This document shows positions 9,519 to 16,830 of a stretch of DNA of 35,446 nt, piece by piece. A program made the translations under genes and the position numbers. The notes beneath the pieces were generated by a model. The model saw only the letters and a list, made by a program, of their open reading frames with translations. It was not told the DNA's origin and did not search any database. Numbering within the stretch: position 1 is the stretch's first letter; each line of letters starts with the position of its first letter. Source of the DNA: Bacteroidetes bacterium UBA4416 (lineage in GTDB: Bacteria; Bacteroidota; Bacteroidia; B-17B0; Aurantibacillaceae); NCBI GenBank assembly GCA_002390745.1, contig DGQK01000018.1, forward strand, positions 10,788 to 46,233, read 5' to 3'.

Positions 9519-9590
9519 GTCACCCTGAGCGGAGTCGAAGGGCTCTTAAAAATTAGTTTGTACATGGGCTTCGACTCCGCTCAGCCTGAC
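9519..9590. repeat. Tandem-hairpin palindromic element, loop type GAGCGGAGTCGA
   Basis: A 25-nt arm (9519-9543) and its near reverse complement (9566-9590, 21 of 25 matching) are separated by 22 nt of A/T-rich sequence. Each arm is itself a small hairpin: CCCT / AGGG around loop GAGCGGAGTCGA, and GGCT / AGCC around loop TCGACTCCGCTC. The stems differ but the two 12-nt loops are exactly complementary. The core resembles an abundant Bacteroidota intergenic repeat that I recognise from memory. It lies between surA and moxR. Confidence 0.8.
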
Positions 9591-9606
9591 AAGGTATGAA
9601 TGCTTT

Positions 9607-10953
9607 TTACGGCGTGATCGTCCAGTTATACTCCAGCTTGCAGCTGTTGAATTCATCATCGATCTTAATGTACGTTGTTTTCGATTTTTTTCCAATCCAG
9701 GCCGTGATCAGGTTTCTTTGCCTGTCGTAGGTAGCCATGCCGAGGAGCTTGGAATAATCGTCTTTAAAATTGATCTTATGAGGCTCCGAGCGCGATTTGA
9801 GATACATGATTCGCCAGCCTTGTTTGGCATCCGGGCCCACATACTGGATTACCGGGCTCACATCGCCCACTTTCATCTGGTTCTCAAACATAAACACCAG
9901 GTTCTGGTCCATCTGCCCGAGTTCTTCGAGCTGCCAGCGGGTGCTTGCCGTACCCGGGTTTACGAGGATGCCGCCGTTCTGGCGGGTATCAGGATCATCG
10001 CTGTATTTGAAGGCTGCGTCCGAAAAGCTGATCTGCCCTTCCACGATGATGTTGCGGATGCTGTCGAGCTGTTGTTTGGCTTTGAAAATATCGGTCTGTG
10101 AAATTTTTGGCGACATCAGGATATGCCTCAGATCGAGCACTTCGCCTTTACGGGAAATCAGCTGAATGAAATGCAGGCCAAAGGTCGTTTGAAAGATCTC
10201 GGATACTTCACCCGGTTTTAAGCGGAAAGCAACAGCCTCGAACTCCGGCACCATGGCGCCACGCATCACGGCTTCGTAACGCCCGCCGTTCCTTGCCGAT
10301 CCGGGATCCTCGCTGTACAAGGCCGCGATCACGCTCATGCTTTCCCCGTTCAGCACACGCTGCCTGTATTTTTCAAGCTGGAGGCGCACCTCCGCTTTGG
10401 CCTCATCCGATACCGGTGGCTTTTTTACGATGTGTGCAATTTCCAGCTCCGAATTGATCAGCGGAAAGCTGTCGGTATTGAGGGTATTGAAGTAGTTGCG
10501 CACCTCGCTGGGCGTCAGTTTGACGTCGCCGGTTACTTTTTGCTGCATTTTCTGCGCCATCATCTGGTTTCGCACATCGTCCCTCAACTCTTCCTTAAAC
10601 ACGCTGATGCGCTTGCCGTAGAAGGCTTCAAATTTTTCTTCGCTGCCCAGCATGCCCACGTAGTAGTTGATCCGCTTGCTCAGCTCGGCATCCAGCTCGG
10701 CATCGGCAATGGTAATACTGTCCCTGTCGGCCTGCGATAGCAGGAGTTTCTGAAAGAGCAGGTCTTCGAACACCTTGCAGCGTACATTTTCTGCTCCGCC
10801 GTTCTTTTCCTTTTCCTGCAGGAGGTTGGTTTCCACCTCCGAAAGCAGGAGCGGATTTTTTCCAATAATGGCGATCACCTTGTCGAGGAGCTGCGGCTGC
10901 GCGTTGCCAATGGAGAAAACGATGCTGAGCAGGGCGATGAGCTTGAATTTCAT
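9607..10953 (-). CDS. SurA-like periplasmic peptidyl-prolyl isomerase
   Basis: 448-residue exported protein (signal peptide MKFKLIALLSIVFSIGNAQ). A SurA N-terminal chaperone region (QLLDKVIAIIGKNPLLLSEVE) is followed by two parvulin (PPIC) domains: IAHIVKKPP to GLHFIQLISRKG, then LRHILMSP through the SDDPDTRQNGGILV segment. This matches SurA, which escorts outer-membrane proteins through the periplasm. Met at 10953 is chosen because it begins the signal peptide; the frame is open to 11085 but that part is not signal-like. It is third in a chaperone series with the genes at 11092 and 12034. No gene symbol is assigned because orthology to surA within the trio is uncertain. Confidence 0.88.
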   Translation of the reverse strand: MKFKLIALLSIVFSIGNAQPQLLDKVIAIIGKNPLLLSEVETNLLQEKEKNGGAENVRCKVFEDLLFQKLLLSQADRDSITIADAELDAELSKRINYYVGMLGSEEKFEAFYGKRISVFKEELRDDVRNQMMAQKMQQKVTGDVKLTPSEVRNYFNTLNTDSFPLINSELEIAHIVKKPPVSDEAKAEVRLQLEKYRQRVLNGESMSVIAALYSEDPGSARNGGRYEAVMRGAMVPEFEAVAFRLKPGEVSEIFQTTFGLHFIQLISRKGEVLDLRHILMSPKISQTDIFKAKQQLDSIRNIIVEGQISFSDAAFKYSDDPDTRQNGGILVNPGTASTRWQLEELGQMDQNLVFMFENQMKVGDVSPVIQYVGPDAKQGWRIMYLKSRSEPHKINFKDDYSKLLGMATYDRQRNLITAWIGKKSKTTYIKIDDEFNSCKLEYNWTITP

Positions 10954-11091
10954 TGATCTGGGTATTAGTGCGTTTATTGTCCGTGAATAGCCAATTTGCT
11001 TGTTCGTACTTATATGTGCTGTGAACCGGGCTATCTTATGGGTGTATATTTCTGTATGCGTTTGTTGATGCGGGTTTAGGGCCACACGAAG

Positions 11092-11967
11092 TTAATTATA
11101 AATTTCCAATTCCTTAGCGCTTTTTGCCTTGTCGAAAAAGTCCTTTTTAATGCCGTTGATGAGCTTTTGCTTTCTCTGGTTGATGAGCATGTTCCGGATA
11201 TTGTTCTTCTCGAAATTGAGCGGAGAGAGGGTGTTCTTGGATTTGACGTCGAGGATCTTCAAAAAGTAAAAGCTGGCTACATCCGTAAATTCAAAGGTTT
11301 TGCCTTTTGCAACCGTATACTCTGGTACCTCGTTCAGCTGGGGCATTTCTTTTTTCAGATCCTCGAACATGAGCCAGGTATCGTCGTTCATGTAGTAGTT
11401 ATTAGCGTATTGGATGCACAGGTTCTTCAGCTGCTCGGCATCCTTCGGATTGCCCGAATAGCAGAGCTTTTTGAATTTATCTAAGTTCGGGATCGATACC
11501 GGCGTTTTAATATACAGCACCTTCACAATGTTACTCTTCAGCAGGAAGTTTTCGGCATTGGCATTGTAGTAGGTTTCTATTTCCGCATCGGTCACATTGG
11601 TATCGAGCTTCTCATTGATCAGCTTTTTCTCAAAGCGGTAGCTGAGCAGCTGTTTTTTAAAGTCGTCGAGCTCTTTGGTGATGTCCTGTTCCTCTTCGCT
11701 CAGGTAGTTCAGCGCCTGCTGGTAAAAAGCCTCATCGTAGGCCCATTTGTTCACATAGTTGCTGAGAAAGGCCAGGCTGTCGGCACCGCTGATGCCTTCC
11801 GGCACCAGGTGCTGTGTTTCCTTATCTGTCAGCGAAGCTGCGTTTACTTTGGCAATCACCTTCCCTTCGGGCATGTTTGCCGGCAGAGGCTTGTCACTAC
11901 AGGCCGAAAGCATCAACAGAGCTCCCGAGATCAGGTAACAGAAAGGATATGGAAGCCCGCCGTGCAT
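11092..11967 (-). CDS. SurA-like lipoprotein lacking a parvulin domain
   Basis: 291-residue lipoprotein: hydrophobic N-terminus ending in lipobox LSAC (Cys23). The body resembles the helical N- and C-terminal parts of SurA (KVIAKVNAASLTDKETQHL; DAEIETYYNANAENFLL; RNMLINQRKQKLINGI), but the PPIC signature HI(L/M)V...GG is absent. It is probably a membrane-tethered periplasmic chaperone or a partner of the adjacent PPIases; this is inferred from composition and context. It lies 66 nt after the two-parvulin PPIase gene, with a hairpin in that gap, and 138 nt before the SurA-like gene. Confidence 0.7.
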   Translation of the reverse strand: MHGGLPYPFCYLISGALLMLSACSDKPLPANMPEGKVIAKVNAASLTDKETQHLVPEGISGADSLAFLSNYVNKWAYDEAFYQQALNYLSEEEQDITKELDDFKKQLLSYRFEKKLINEKLDTNVTDAEIETYYNANAENFLLKSNIVKVLYIKTPVSIPNLDKFKKLCYSGNPKDAEQLKNLCIQYANNYYMNDDTWLMFEDLKKEMPQLNEVPEYTVAKGKTFEFTDVASFYFLKILDVKSKNTLSPLNFEKNNIRNMLINQRKQKLINGIKKDFFDKAKSAKELEIYN

Positions 11968-11982
11968 GTCGTTCGTATAAAA

Positions 11983-12021
11983 GGAAGAGGCTGTAGCATT
12001 GATTTGTTACAGCCTCTTTTC
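11983..12021 (-). terminator. Intra-operon hairpin after the two-parvulin PPIase gene
   Basis: An 11-bp perfect stem (AAGAGGCTGTA / TACAGCCTCTT) with a 12-nt loop is followed on the minus strand by CCTTTT, a modest T-run. It may be a terminator or an attenuator that lowers expression of the two downstream chaperone genes. Confidence 0.65.
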
Positions 12022-12033
12022 CTGCATCAACTC

Positions 12034-14169
12034 TTATTTTACTGTGTTTAAAACGTCTTCGTTTACTTTTACCGAGTATTTGTTTTTCAGGTAATTCAGC
12101 CATTCTTTCTCCAGGTAGTTCTGGTAGTCGGCAGTAATCATGCCTTTGGCTTCCGGAATGGTTTTCGGCGTTTTGCCCAATACCTTGTTTACAACCAGTA
12201 CCTGTACATTATTGTCTTTCTTAACGTCGTTCGCTATCACGCCTTCTTTCCAGTTAGCATCCACGTCTTTGTTCTCACCTTTCAGGTAAGTGATGTTTTC
12301 TACGGAAACGTTGAGCTTTGACGTTTTGTTGATCACCTCCGTGATCTCTTTCTCACTTTTCTTTTTCTTCAGCATCGCGCGTACCTCTTTCGCTACTTTT
12401 TCGTCGGCGCAGTTGTAAATGGTTACTTCCGCACGCTCATCCCACAGGTAGTTGTTTTTATTTTTGTTGTAGAAATCCCTCAGGCCGGCTGTATCTTTCA
12501 CCGCTTTGCTCCACACCTTCTGATCGGTAAGGTCAAATAATAAAATGCCATCACGGTATTCTTTCAAAAGACTTTTAAAATCAGGGTATTTCTGCTCAAG
12601 CAGGGAATCCTCGAATGCAATGATAGCGGCGTTTACCATTTCCTTGTACGATTGCTGTAAGAACATGTTGTTGTCCATTGGCTGCCTTGCCGTCTGGTGC
12701 AGCTCAATGTAGCGGGCCAGGTCGTCGGTACCGTAGATCACCTGTTTGGCGCGGCTTTTATCCTCCTGCATGTAAGTCAGGCGGAACAATTCCTTTCTGC
12801 CCACTTTTTCCGCTTTTTTAGCGTCCCATTTGCCTTGGTAAACAGTGCTGTCGAGTGTTTTCAGCAACTCTTTGCGCGTAGCAGGGTTCTCCTTAAAGTT
12901 ATACTCTTTTTTTAGCTTTTCGATCAGGGAAGCTTGTCCTGCCTGGCTTCTGCTGTCTTTATTGATGCGTTGCTTCAGATCGCCTTTCATTTCGTCATAG
13001 CTCATCAGGCCTTTTTTGTCGAGGCGTTTCACGATGTGCCATCCGTATTTGGTTTCAAAAGGCTGGCTGTAATCGCCATTGTTTTGGAGGGCAAAGGCTG
13101 CTTTCTCAAACTCGATCGGCATGCGGCTGCTGCCAAACCATTGTAGCTGCCCGCCTTTTTCGGCGCTTGGCTTATCGTCGGAGTATTGCCTCGCAAGGTC
13201 CTCAAATTTAGAGCCCGCCTGTAGTTTGGTATAGATCTCGTCGATTTTGCCTTTCAATTCCGCTTTCTCCTTTTCTCCGGCATCTTTCGGAAACTTCACC
13301 ATGATGTGCGCCGTCAGGATCTCACCCTGGCTTGGGCGTTTATCGTATACTTTCAGCACATGGTATCCGAAACGGGTCCTGATCGGCATGCCTTCTTCGC
13401 CTGCTTTGGTTTGAAACGCCGCATTCTCAAAGGGATATACCATTTGCAGGGACGTAAAATATCCAAGGTCTCCGCCGTTATCCTTTGCCGAAGGATCTTC
13501 CGATGCTTTTCTGGCTACAGCGTCGAATTTGTCGCCGCCGGCATTTGCTATCTGGGCAAGGCTTTTCACGGCATCCAGCCTTTGTTTGAACTGGAGGCTG
13601 TCGGCATGCGAAGAGTTTTTGGTAAGGCCCGCAGAGCTTTTTTTGAGGATAGCTTCGTATTCCGCGATCCTGGCGGCGCTCGGTGCTTTGCCCAGGGTGG
13701 CGTCACGCATGATCATGATACGCGTGTAAGCTTCGATGGTATCTTTCGGTAAGGCATCCTCTTCAACGCGCACCAGGATATGAGAGGCTTTCACCTCTGT
13801 TTTCATCCGCTCATACGCTTCGTGAAGCAAAGCCTCGTTCACGTTTTTATCGGTAAGGTATGGCGAGGCCAATTGCCTGCGGTAGCCGGCCAGCTCGGTT
13901 TTAAAGGTGATGTTCGTATCCAGACCGTTCGCTTCCGCTTCAAATACTTTCATCTTAAAGGTGGAGAACAGGTCAACATATTCTTTCACCGATTTAGGTT
14001 CTTTACTGACTTCCTTGCCACTGTTTTTTTTGTATACATTTTCAAATTCGCTTTTGTAAACGGGCTTGCCATTGATGGTCATGATCACAGGGTCGGTGGC
14101 AGCTGTTTGGGCAAAGGTGGCCAGGCTAATAGCCGAAAAGGATAAGAGTCCTAAAGTACGTTTCTTCAT
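12034..14169 (-). CDS. Periplasmic peptidyl-prolyl isomerase with two parvulin domains (PpiD-like)
   Basis: 711-residue exported protein with a Sec signal (MKKRTLGLLSFSAISLATFAQ). A chaperone segment (VIMTINGKPVYKSEFENVY) is followed by a first parvulin domain starting KASHILVRVEEDALP with a long insertion and ending RFGYHVLKVYDKRP, a second parvulin domain (ILTAHIMVKFP to KYGWHIVKRLDKKG), then a long helical C-terminal domain. Overall it is like PpiD/SurA fusions of Bacteroidota, which help fold outer-membrane proteins. It heads the three-gene chaperone series; a promoter-like -7 box lies 24-31 nt upstream. Confidence 0.88.
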   Translation of the reverse strand: MKKRTLGLLSFSAISLATFAQTAATDPVIMTINGKPVYKSEFENVYKKNSGKEVSKEPKSVKEYVDLFSTFKMKVFEAEANGLDTNITFKTELAGYRRQLASPYLTDKNVNEALLHEAYERMKTEVKASHILVRVEEDALPKDTIEAYTRIMIMRDATLGKAPSAARIAEYEAILKKSSAGLTKNSSHADSLQFKQRLDAVKSLAQIANAGGDKFDAVARKASEDPSAKDNGGDLGYFTSLQMVYPFENAAFQTKAGEEGMPIRTRFGYHVLKVYDKRPSQGEILTAHIMVKFPKDAGEKEKAELKGKIDEIYTKLQAGSKFEDLARQYSDDKPSAEKGGQLQWFGSSRMPIEFEKAAFALQNNGDYSQPFETKYGWHIVKRLDKKGLMSYDEMKGDLKQRINKDSRSQAGQASLIEKLKKEYNFKENPATRKELLKTLDSTVYQGKWDAKKAEKVGRKELFRLTYMQEDKSRAKQVIYGTDDLARYIELHQTARQPMDNNMFLQQSYKEMVNAAIIAFEDSLLEQKYPDFKSLLKEYRDGILLFDLTDQKVWSKAVKDTAGLRDFYNKNKNNYLWDERAEVTIYNCADEKVAKEVRAMLKKKKSEKEITEVINKTSKLNVSVENITYLKGENKDVDANWKEGVIANDVKKDNNVQVLVVNKVLGKTPKTIPEAKGMITADYQNYLEKEWLNYLKNKYSVKVNEDVLNTVK

Positions 14170-14192
14170 AAAGTGGGTGTTTTGTTGGAGAG

Positions 14193-14200
14193 CAAATTTA
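14193..14200 (-). promoter_or_regulatory. Candidate -7 element for the PpiD-like gene
   Basis: TAAATTTG on the minus strand fits TAnnTTTG. The -33 position holds AAA rather than TTG, so the promoter is a weaker match. The implied leader is about 17 nt. Confidence 0.5.
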
Positions 14201-14282
14201 TCATTTGTTTTAATAGTTTTTCATTTTTCCGTTCAGGCGAAGAGAATCCAGCATCATGCCGGTGCTGAGATTAAAGACCTGG

Positions 14283-15392
14283 TTACTTGATGACTTCCTC
14301 CAGTTTGGAGTCCAGCTCGGGACCGCGCAGGTTTTTGGCAATGATCTTTCCCTCTTTGTCGAGCAGGAGATTCTGAGGAATGCTGCTGATGCCATAAAGC
14401 TTGCCGGCTTCGTTGCCCCAGCCTTTCAGGTCGCTTACCTGTGTCCAGGTGAGTTTGTCGGCCTGGATAGCCTGCAGCCATTTTTCGCGGTTCTGGTCGA
14501 AGGATACGCCCAGCACCGTAAAGCCTTTGTCTTTATACTTATTGAATGCATTTACTACGTTCGGGTTTTCGGCCCTGCATGGACCGCACCAGCTTGCCCA
14601 GAAATCCACCAGCACATATTTCCCTTTGAGATCAGTCAGGTTCACCATTTTTCCATCGGGGTCGGCTTGAGCAAAATTCATGGCCTCGTAGCCGATCATG
14701 GTACCCCTGAGCTGTTTCAGTTTTTCCTGGGCCAGTTTACCGTACTTGGTGTCGAGGATAGACTTGTCGAGCAGGCCTACCACGCGTTCCAGCTCTTCCG
14801 GCTGCACGTTCGGATTATTCTGGTAATTATAATAGATGGCATAACCACTCACCGCTGATTTTGAATGTGCTTTGATGAAATTATCCAAAGAGGCTTTCAC
14901 TTCTTTCTCCATGTTCTGGTATTCCATCTGCACGGCGTTCATGGTCGTGGCATCGCCCTTGTTTCGCGCTTCATTGTAGCGGTTTACCATGTCCTGCTGC
15001 CTCATGCCGAAGCCCATCATCATGGCATTGTAGGCCTGGTAGTCTTTTTGGGTAGCGCCGCCCTGCACGTTTCCGTAAGGCAGGCTGTCCACCGAGGCGT
15101 TGATGGTGGTTTTGCCGCCATCTATAAAAAATACCAGGTTTGGCTGTTCGTTGATGTTGCGGCCACGGGTAATCCAGTACATGTTGGGCTCATTGGTTTT
15201 GCCGGTATAGCTGAAAGCACCGTTTTTTACCTTCACACTGTCTGTGATATCTTTATTGTCCCATTTGTGGTGGATGTAAGCGTAGTTGCCTGTTACTTTT
15301 TTGAGCGTACCGCTCACGGTAAAGTTGGCTGCTTTTTGTGCGAAACCTGAAAAGGACAGGCCCACAAGGGCAATTTGGAGGAATTTAGTCAT
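14283..15392 (-). CDS. TlpA-family thiol-disulfide oxidoreductase with DUF4369 domain
   Basis: 369-residue exported protein: signal peptide MTKFLQIALVGLSFSGFAQ, an N-terminal DUF4369-type beta domain (FTVSGTLKKVTGNYAYIHHKW...), a helical middle, and a C-terminal thioredoxin/AhpC-like domain with the redox motif WASWCGPCRAENP and cis-Pro loop GISSIPQNLLLD. It likely reduces or oxidises periplasmic disulfides. Its closeness to the periplasmic chaperone series (113 nt downstream) fits a role in envelope protein folding, though this is inference. The start at 15392 is preferred over the upstream Met at 15413, because it begins the signal peptide. Confidence 0.9.
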   Translation of the reverse strand: MTKFLQIALVGLSFSGFAQKAANFTVSGTLKKVTGNYAYIHHKWDNKDITDSVKVKNGAFSYTGKTNEPNMYWITRGRNINEQPNLVFFIDGGKTTINASVDSLPYGNVQGGATQKDYQAYNAMMMGFGMRQQDMVNRYNEARNKGDATTMNAVQMEYQNMEKEVKASLDNFIKAHSKSAVSGYAIYYNYQNNPNVQPEELERVVGLLDKSILDTKYGKLAQEKLKQLRGTMIGYEAMNFAQADPDGKMVNLTDLKGKYVLVDFWASWCGPCRAENPNVVNAFNKYKDKGFTVLGVSFDQNREKWLQAIQADKLTWTQVSDLKGWGNEAGKLYGISSIPQNLLLDKEGKIIAKNLRGPELDSKLEEVIK

Positions 15393-15415
15393 AATTGCGG
15401 TGTATTTTAACAAAA

Positions 15416-15444
15416 CAAATATACTTTTTATTGCCTGAGTTCAA
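15416..15444 (-). promoter_or_regulatory. Promoter of the TlpA-like gene
   Basis: A minus-strand TTG (15442-15444) is followed after 18 nt by TATATTTG (15416-15423), a good Bacteroidota promoter. The leader to the ATG at 15392 is about 20 nt. Confidence 0.7.
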
Positions 15445-15622
15445 CGTTAAAAAATGAAAATTTCGCCGCTGAATGTAGGAATGGCGGCTTTTGCCGATGG
15501 AGAAGAAAAGCACCGTAATTACCTGCGGGCCATTTTCTTTAAGGCCTTTTTAAGCCCCGGCGGATTTACTTAAGGAATTGTTAAATCTTTCTTAACTAAA
15601 TATCATATTTATTCACAAGTGC

Positions 15623-15652
15623 TTGTTATCAGGGCTTTTTGTAATATCTTTG
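15623..15652 (+). promoter_or_regulatory. Promoter of the LTD/nuclease locus
   Basis: TTG (15623-15625), 19 nt, then TATCTTTG (15645-15652): an exact Bacteroidota promoter. Transcription should start near 15659, leaving a leader of about 90 nt that is GC-richer than its surroundings and holds GAGGAG at about 15679. Confidence 0.8.
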
Positions 15653-15749
15653 TACCGCAAGAAGTGACCACCCTATAAGAGGAGAGCTATTCTGGGATCC
15701 GCCTTAAACCGCTTTTGCTGAACTAGAACAAAAATTAAACCCAAACATC

Positions 15750-16772
15750 ATGAAAAAAATTTTACTTAGCTTATCATTTATTGCTGCGTCCTTAGCAGGT
15801 AATGCGCAAAATTGTTCGGATCTGATCATTTCCGAGTATGTGGAAGGAACCGGAAACAACAAAGCGCTTGAGATCTATAATACCTCTTCTGCGCCTATCA
15901 GCCTGGCTAATTACCGTATCTTAAGGCATGACAATGGGAATACATCTTTTACACCGATCGAAGGTGAGATGCAATTGCCACCAAATATTACGATAGCTCC
16001 TTATAAAACGTATGTGATTGCCCTGAACCTGACCGATCCTAACGGAACGGGCCAGTCTGCACCGATCGATGCCGCATTACAGGCTGCTGCCGATACCTTA
16101 CTGTGCCCAGGTTGCGCTACAGGTACAGGAAATAGCCGTGTGATGTGCTTCAATGGCGACGATGCTCTGGCGCTTCAGAAAAAAGTAGGCAGCAACTGGA
16201 CAGATGTGGATATTTTTGCCTGCAGAGGTGAGCAGCCTACCAACTCTTCCGGTACGGCAAGCCCTACGGCAGGCTGGACAAGCCTAGCTCCTTATGCCAG
16301 CATGCCAGCCGGCTATACAACTGCACAGTATGGCCCATACTTTATGCAATATTGGACACAGGATAAAACCATGAGGCGTAAAGCGAGTGTGAAAACCGGC
16401 GTATCCGTAAATCCAGCGTTCAACTCGTTTAATCCTTCTGTTCAATGGGATTCTTTAAGGGTGAATACGTATACAGGCCTGGGCTCTCATACCTGCGACT
16501 GCGAGGTGGTAAGCGTAAAAGAACTTAATAAATCGTTTGCTGTAAATGTATACCCTAACCCGGCCAAAAATACAGTGATGTTTCAATCTGTAAATACAAT
16601 CACGAAGGCAGAGATTTATTCAGTAACAGGTCAGGTGGTAAAAACCATCAAATCCAATAACACAATTTCCGGCGAAGTGATCAATATTTCCGACCTGAAT
16701 AAAGGCGTTTATTTTATCAGTCTGTTAGACGAGCATAATAATCAAACGATCAAGAAGCTGATCATCGAATAA
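15750..16772 (+). CDS. Secreted lamin-tail-domain protein with T9SS sorting domain
   Basis: 340 residues. Signal peptide 1-19 (MKKILLSLSFIAASLAGNAQ region). A lamin-tail-like (LTD) domain spans about residues 22-170, opening with DLIISEYVEGTGNNKALEI, the motif shared with many extracellular nucleases and phosphatases. Cysteines in LCPGCATG and FACRGEQ may form disulfides. The C-terminal 85 residues are a type A T9SS sorting domain (VNVYPNPAKN ... DLNKGVYFISL ... KKLIIE). The protein should be exported by T9SS and attached to, or released from, the surface. No catalytic residues are recognised; LTD domains often act as adhesion or DNA/substrate-binding modules. It is first in a four-gene plus-strand locus. 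Confidence 0.88.
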   Translation: MKKILLSLSFIAASLAGNAQNCSDLIISEYVEGTGNNKALEIYNTSSAPISLANYRILRHDNGNTSFTPIEGEMQLPPNITIAPYKTYVIALNLTDPNGTGQSAPIDAALQAAADTLLCPGCATGTGNSRVMCFNGDDALALQKKVGSNWTDVDIFACRGEQPTNSSGTASPTAGWTSLAPYASMPAGYTTAQYGPYFMQYWTQDKTMRRKASVKTGVSVNPAFNSFNPSVQWDSLRVNTYTGLGSHTCDCEVVSVKELNKSFAVNVYPNPAKNTVMFQSVNTITKAEIYSVTGQVVKTIKSNNTISGEVINISDLNKGVYFISLLDEHNNQTIKKLIIE

Positions 16773-16787
16773 TAAATTTAAAATCAT

Positions 16788-16816
16788 AAAATCCCGCTCT
16801 TATGGCGGGATTTTTA
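16788..16816 (+). terminator. Hairpin terminator/attenuator before the TonB receptor gene
   Basis: ATCCCGC / GCGGGAT stem (16791-16797 with 16805-16811), 7-nt loop, then TTTTT. It ends 14 nt before the next gene's ATG, leaving no room for a separate promoter, so it probably sets partial read-through. Confidence 0.85.
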
Positions 16817-16830
16817 TTCAGCCCGGAAAT

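Larger units (their letters stand above)
15393..15749. other. 357-nt divergent intergenic region
   Basis: The region separates the minus-strand TlpA-like gene from the plus-strand nuclease locus. It holds one promoter for each side (15416-15444 and 15623-15652) and a roughly 90-nt leader for the plus-strand gene. The stretch between about 15450 and 15600 has no convincing ORF, RNA gene or repeat. Confidence 0.7.

Noticed and set aside
9491..9565. N-terminal extension of the MoxR protein
   Set aside because: The extra 25 residues run into the palindromic element and lack similarity to MoxR N-termini; the ATG at 9490 is preferred.
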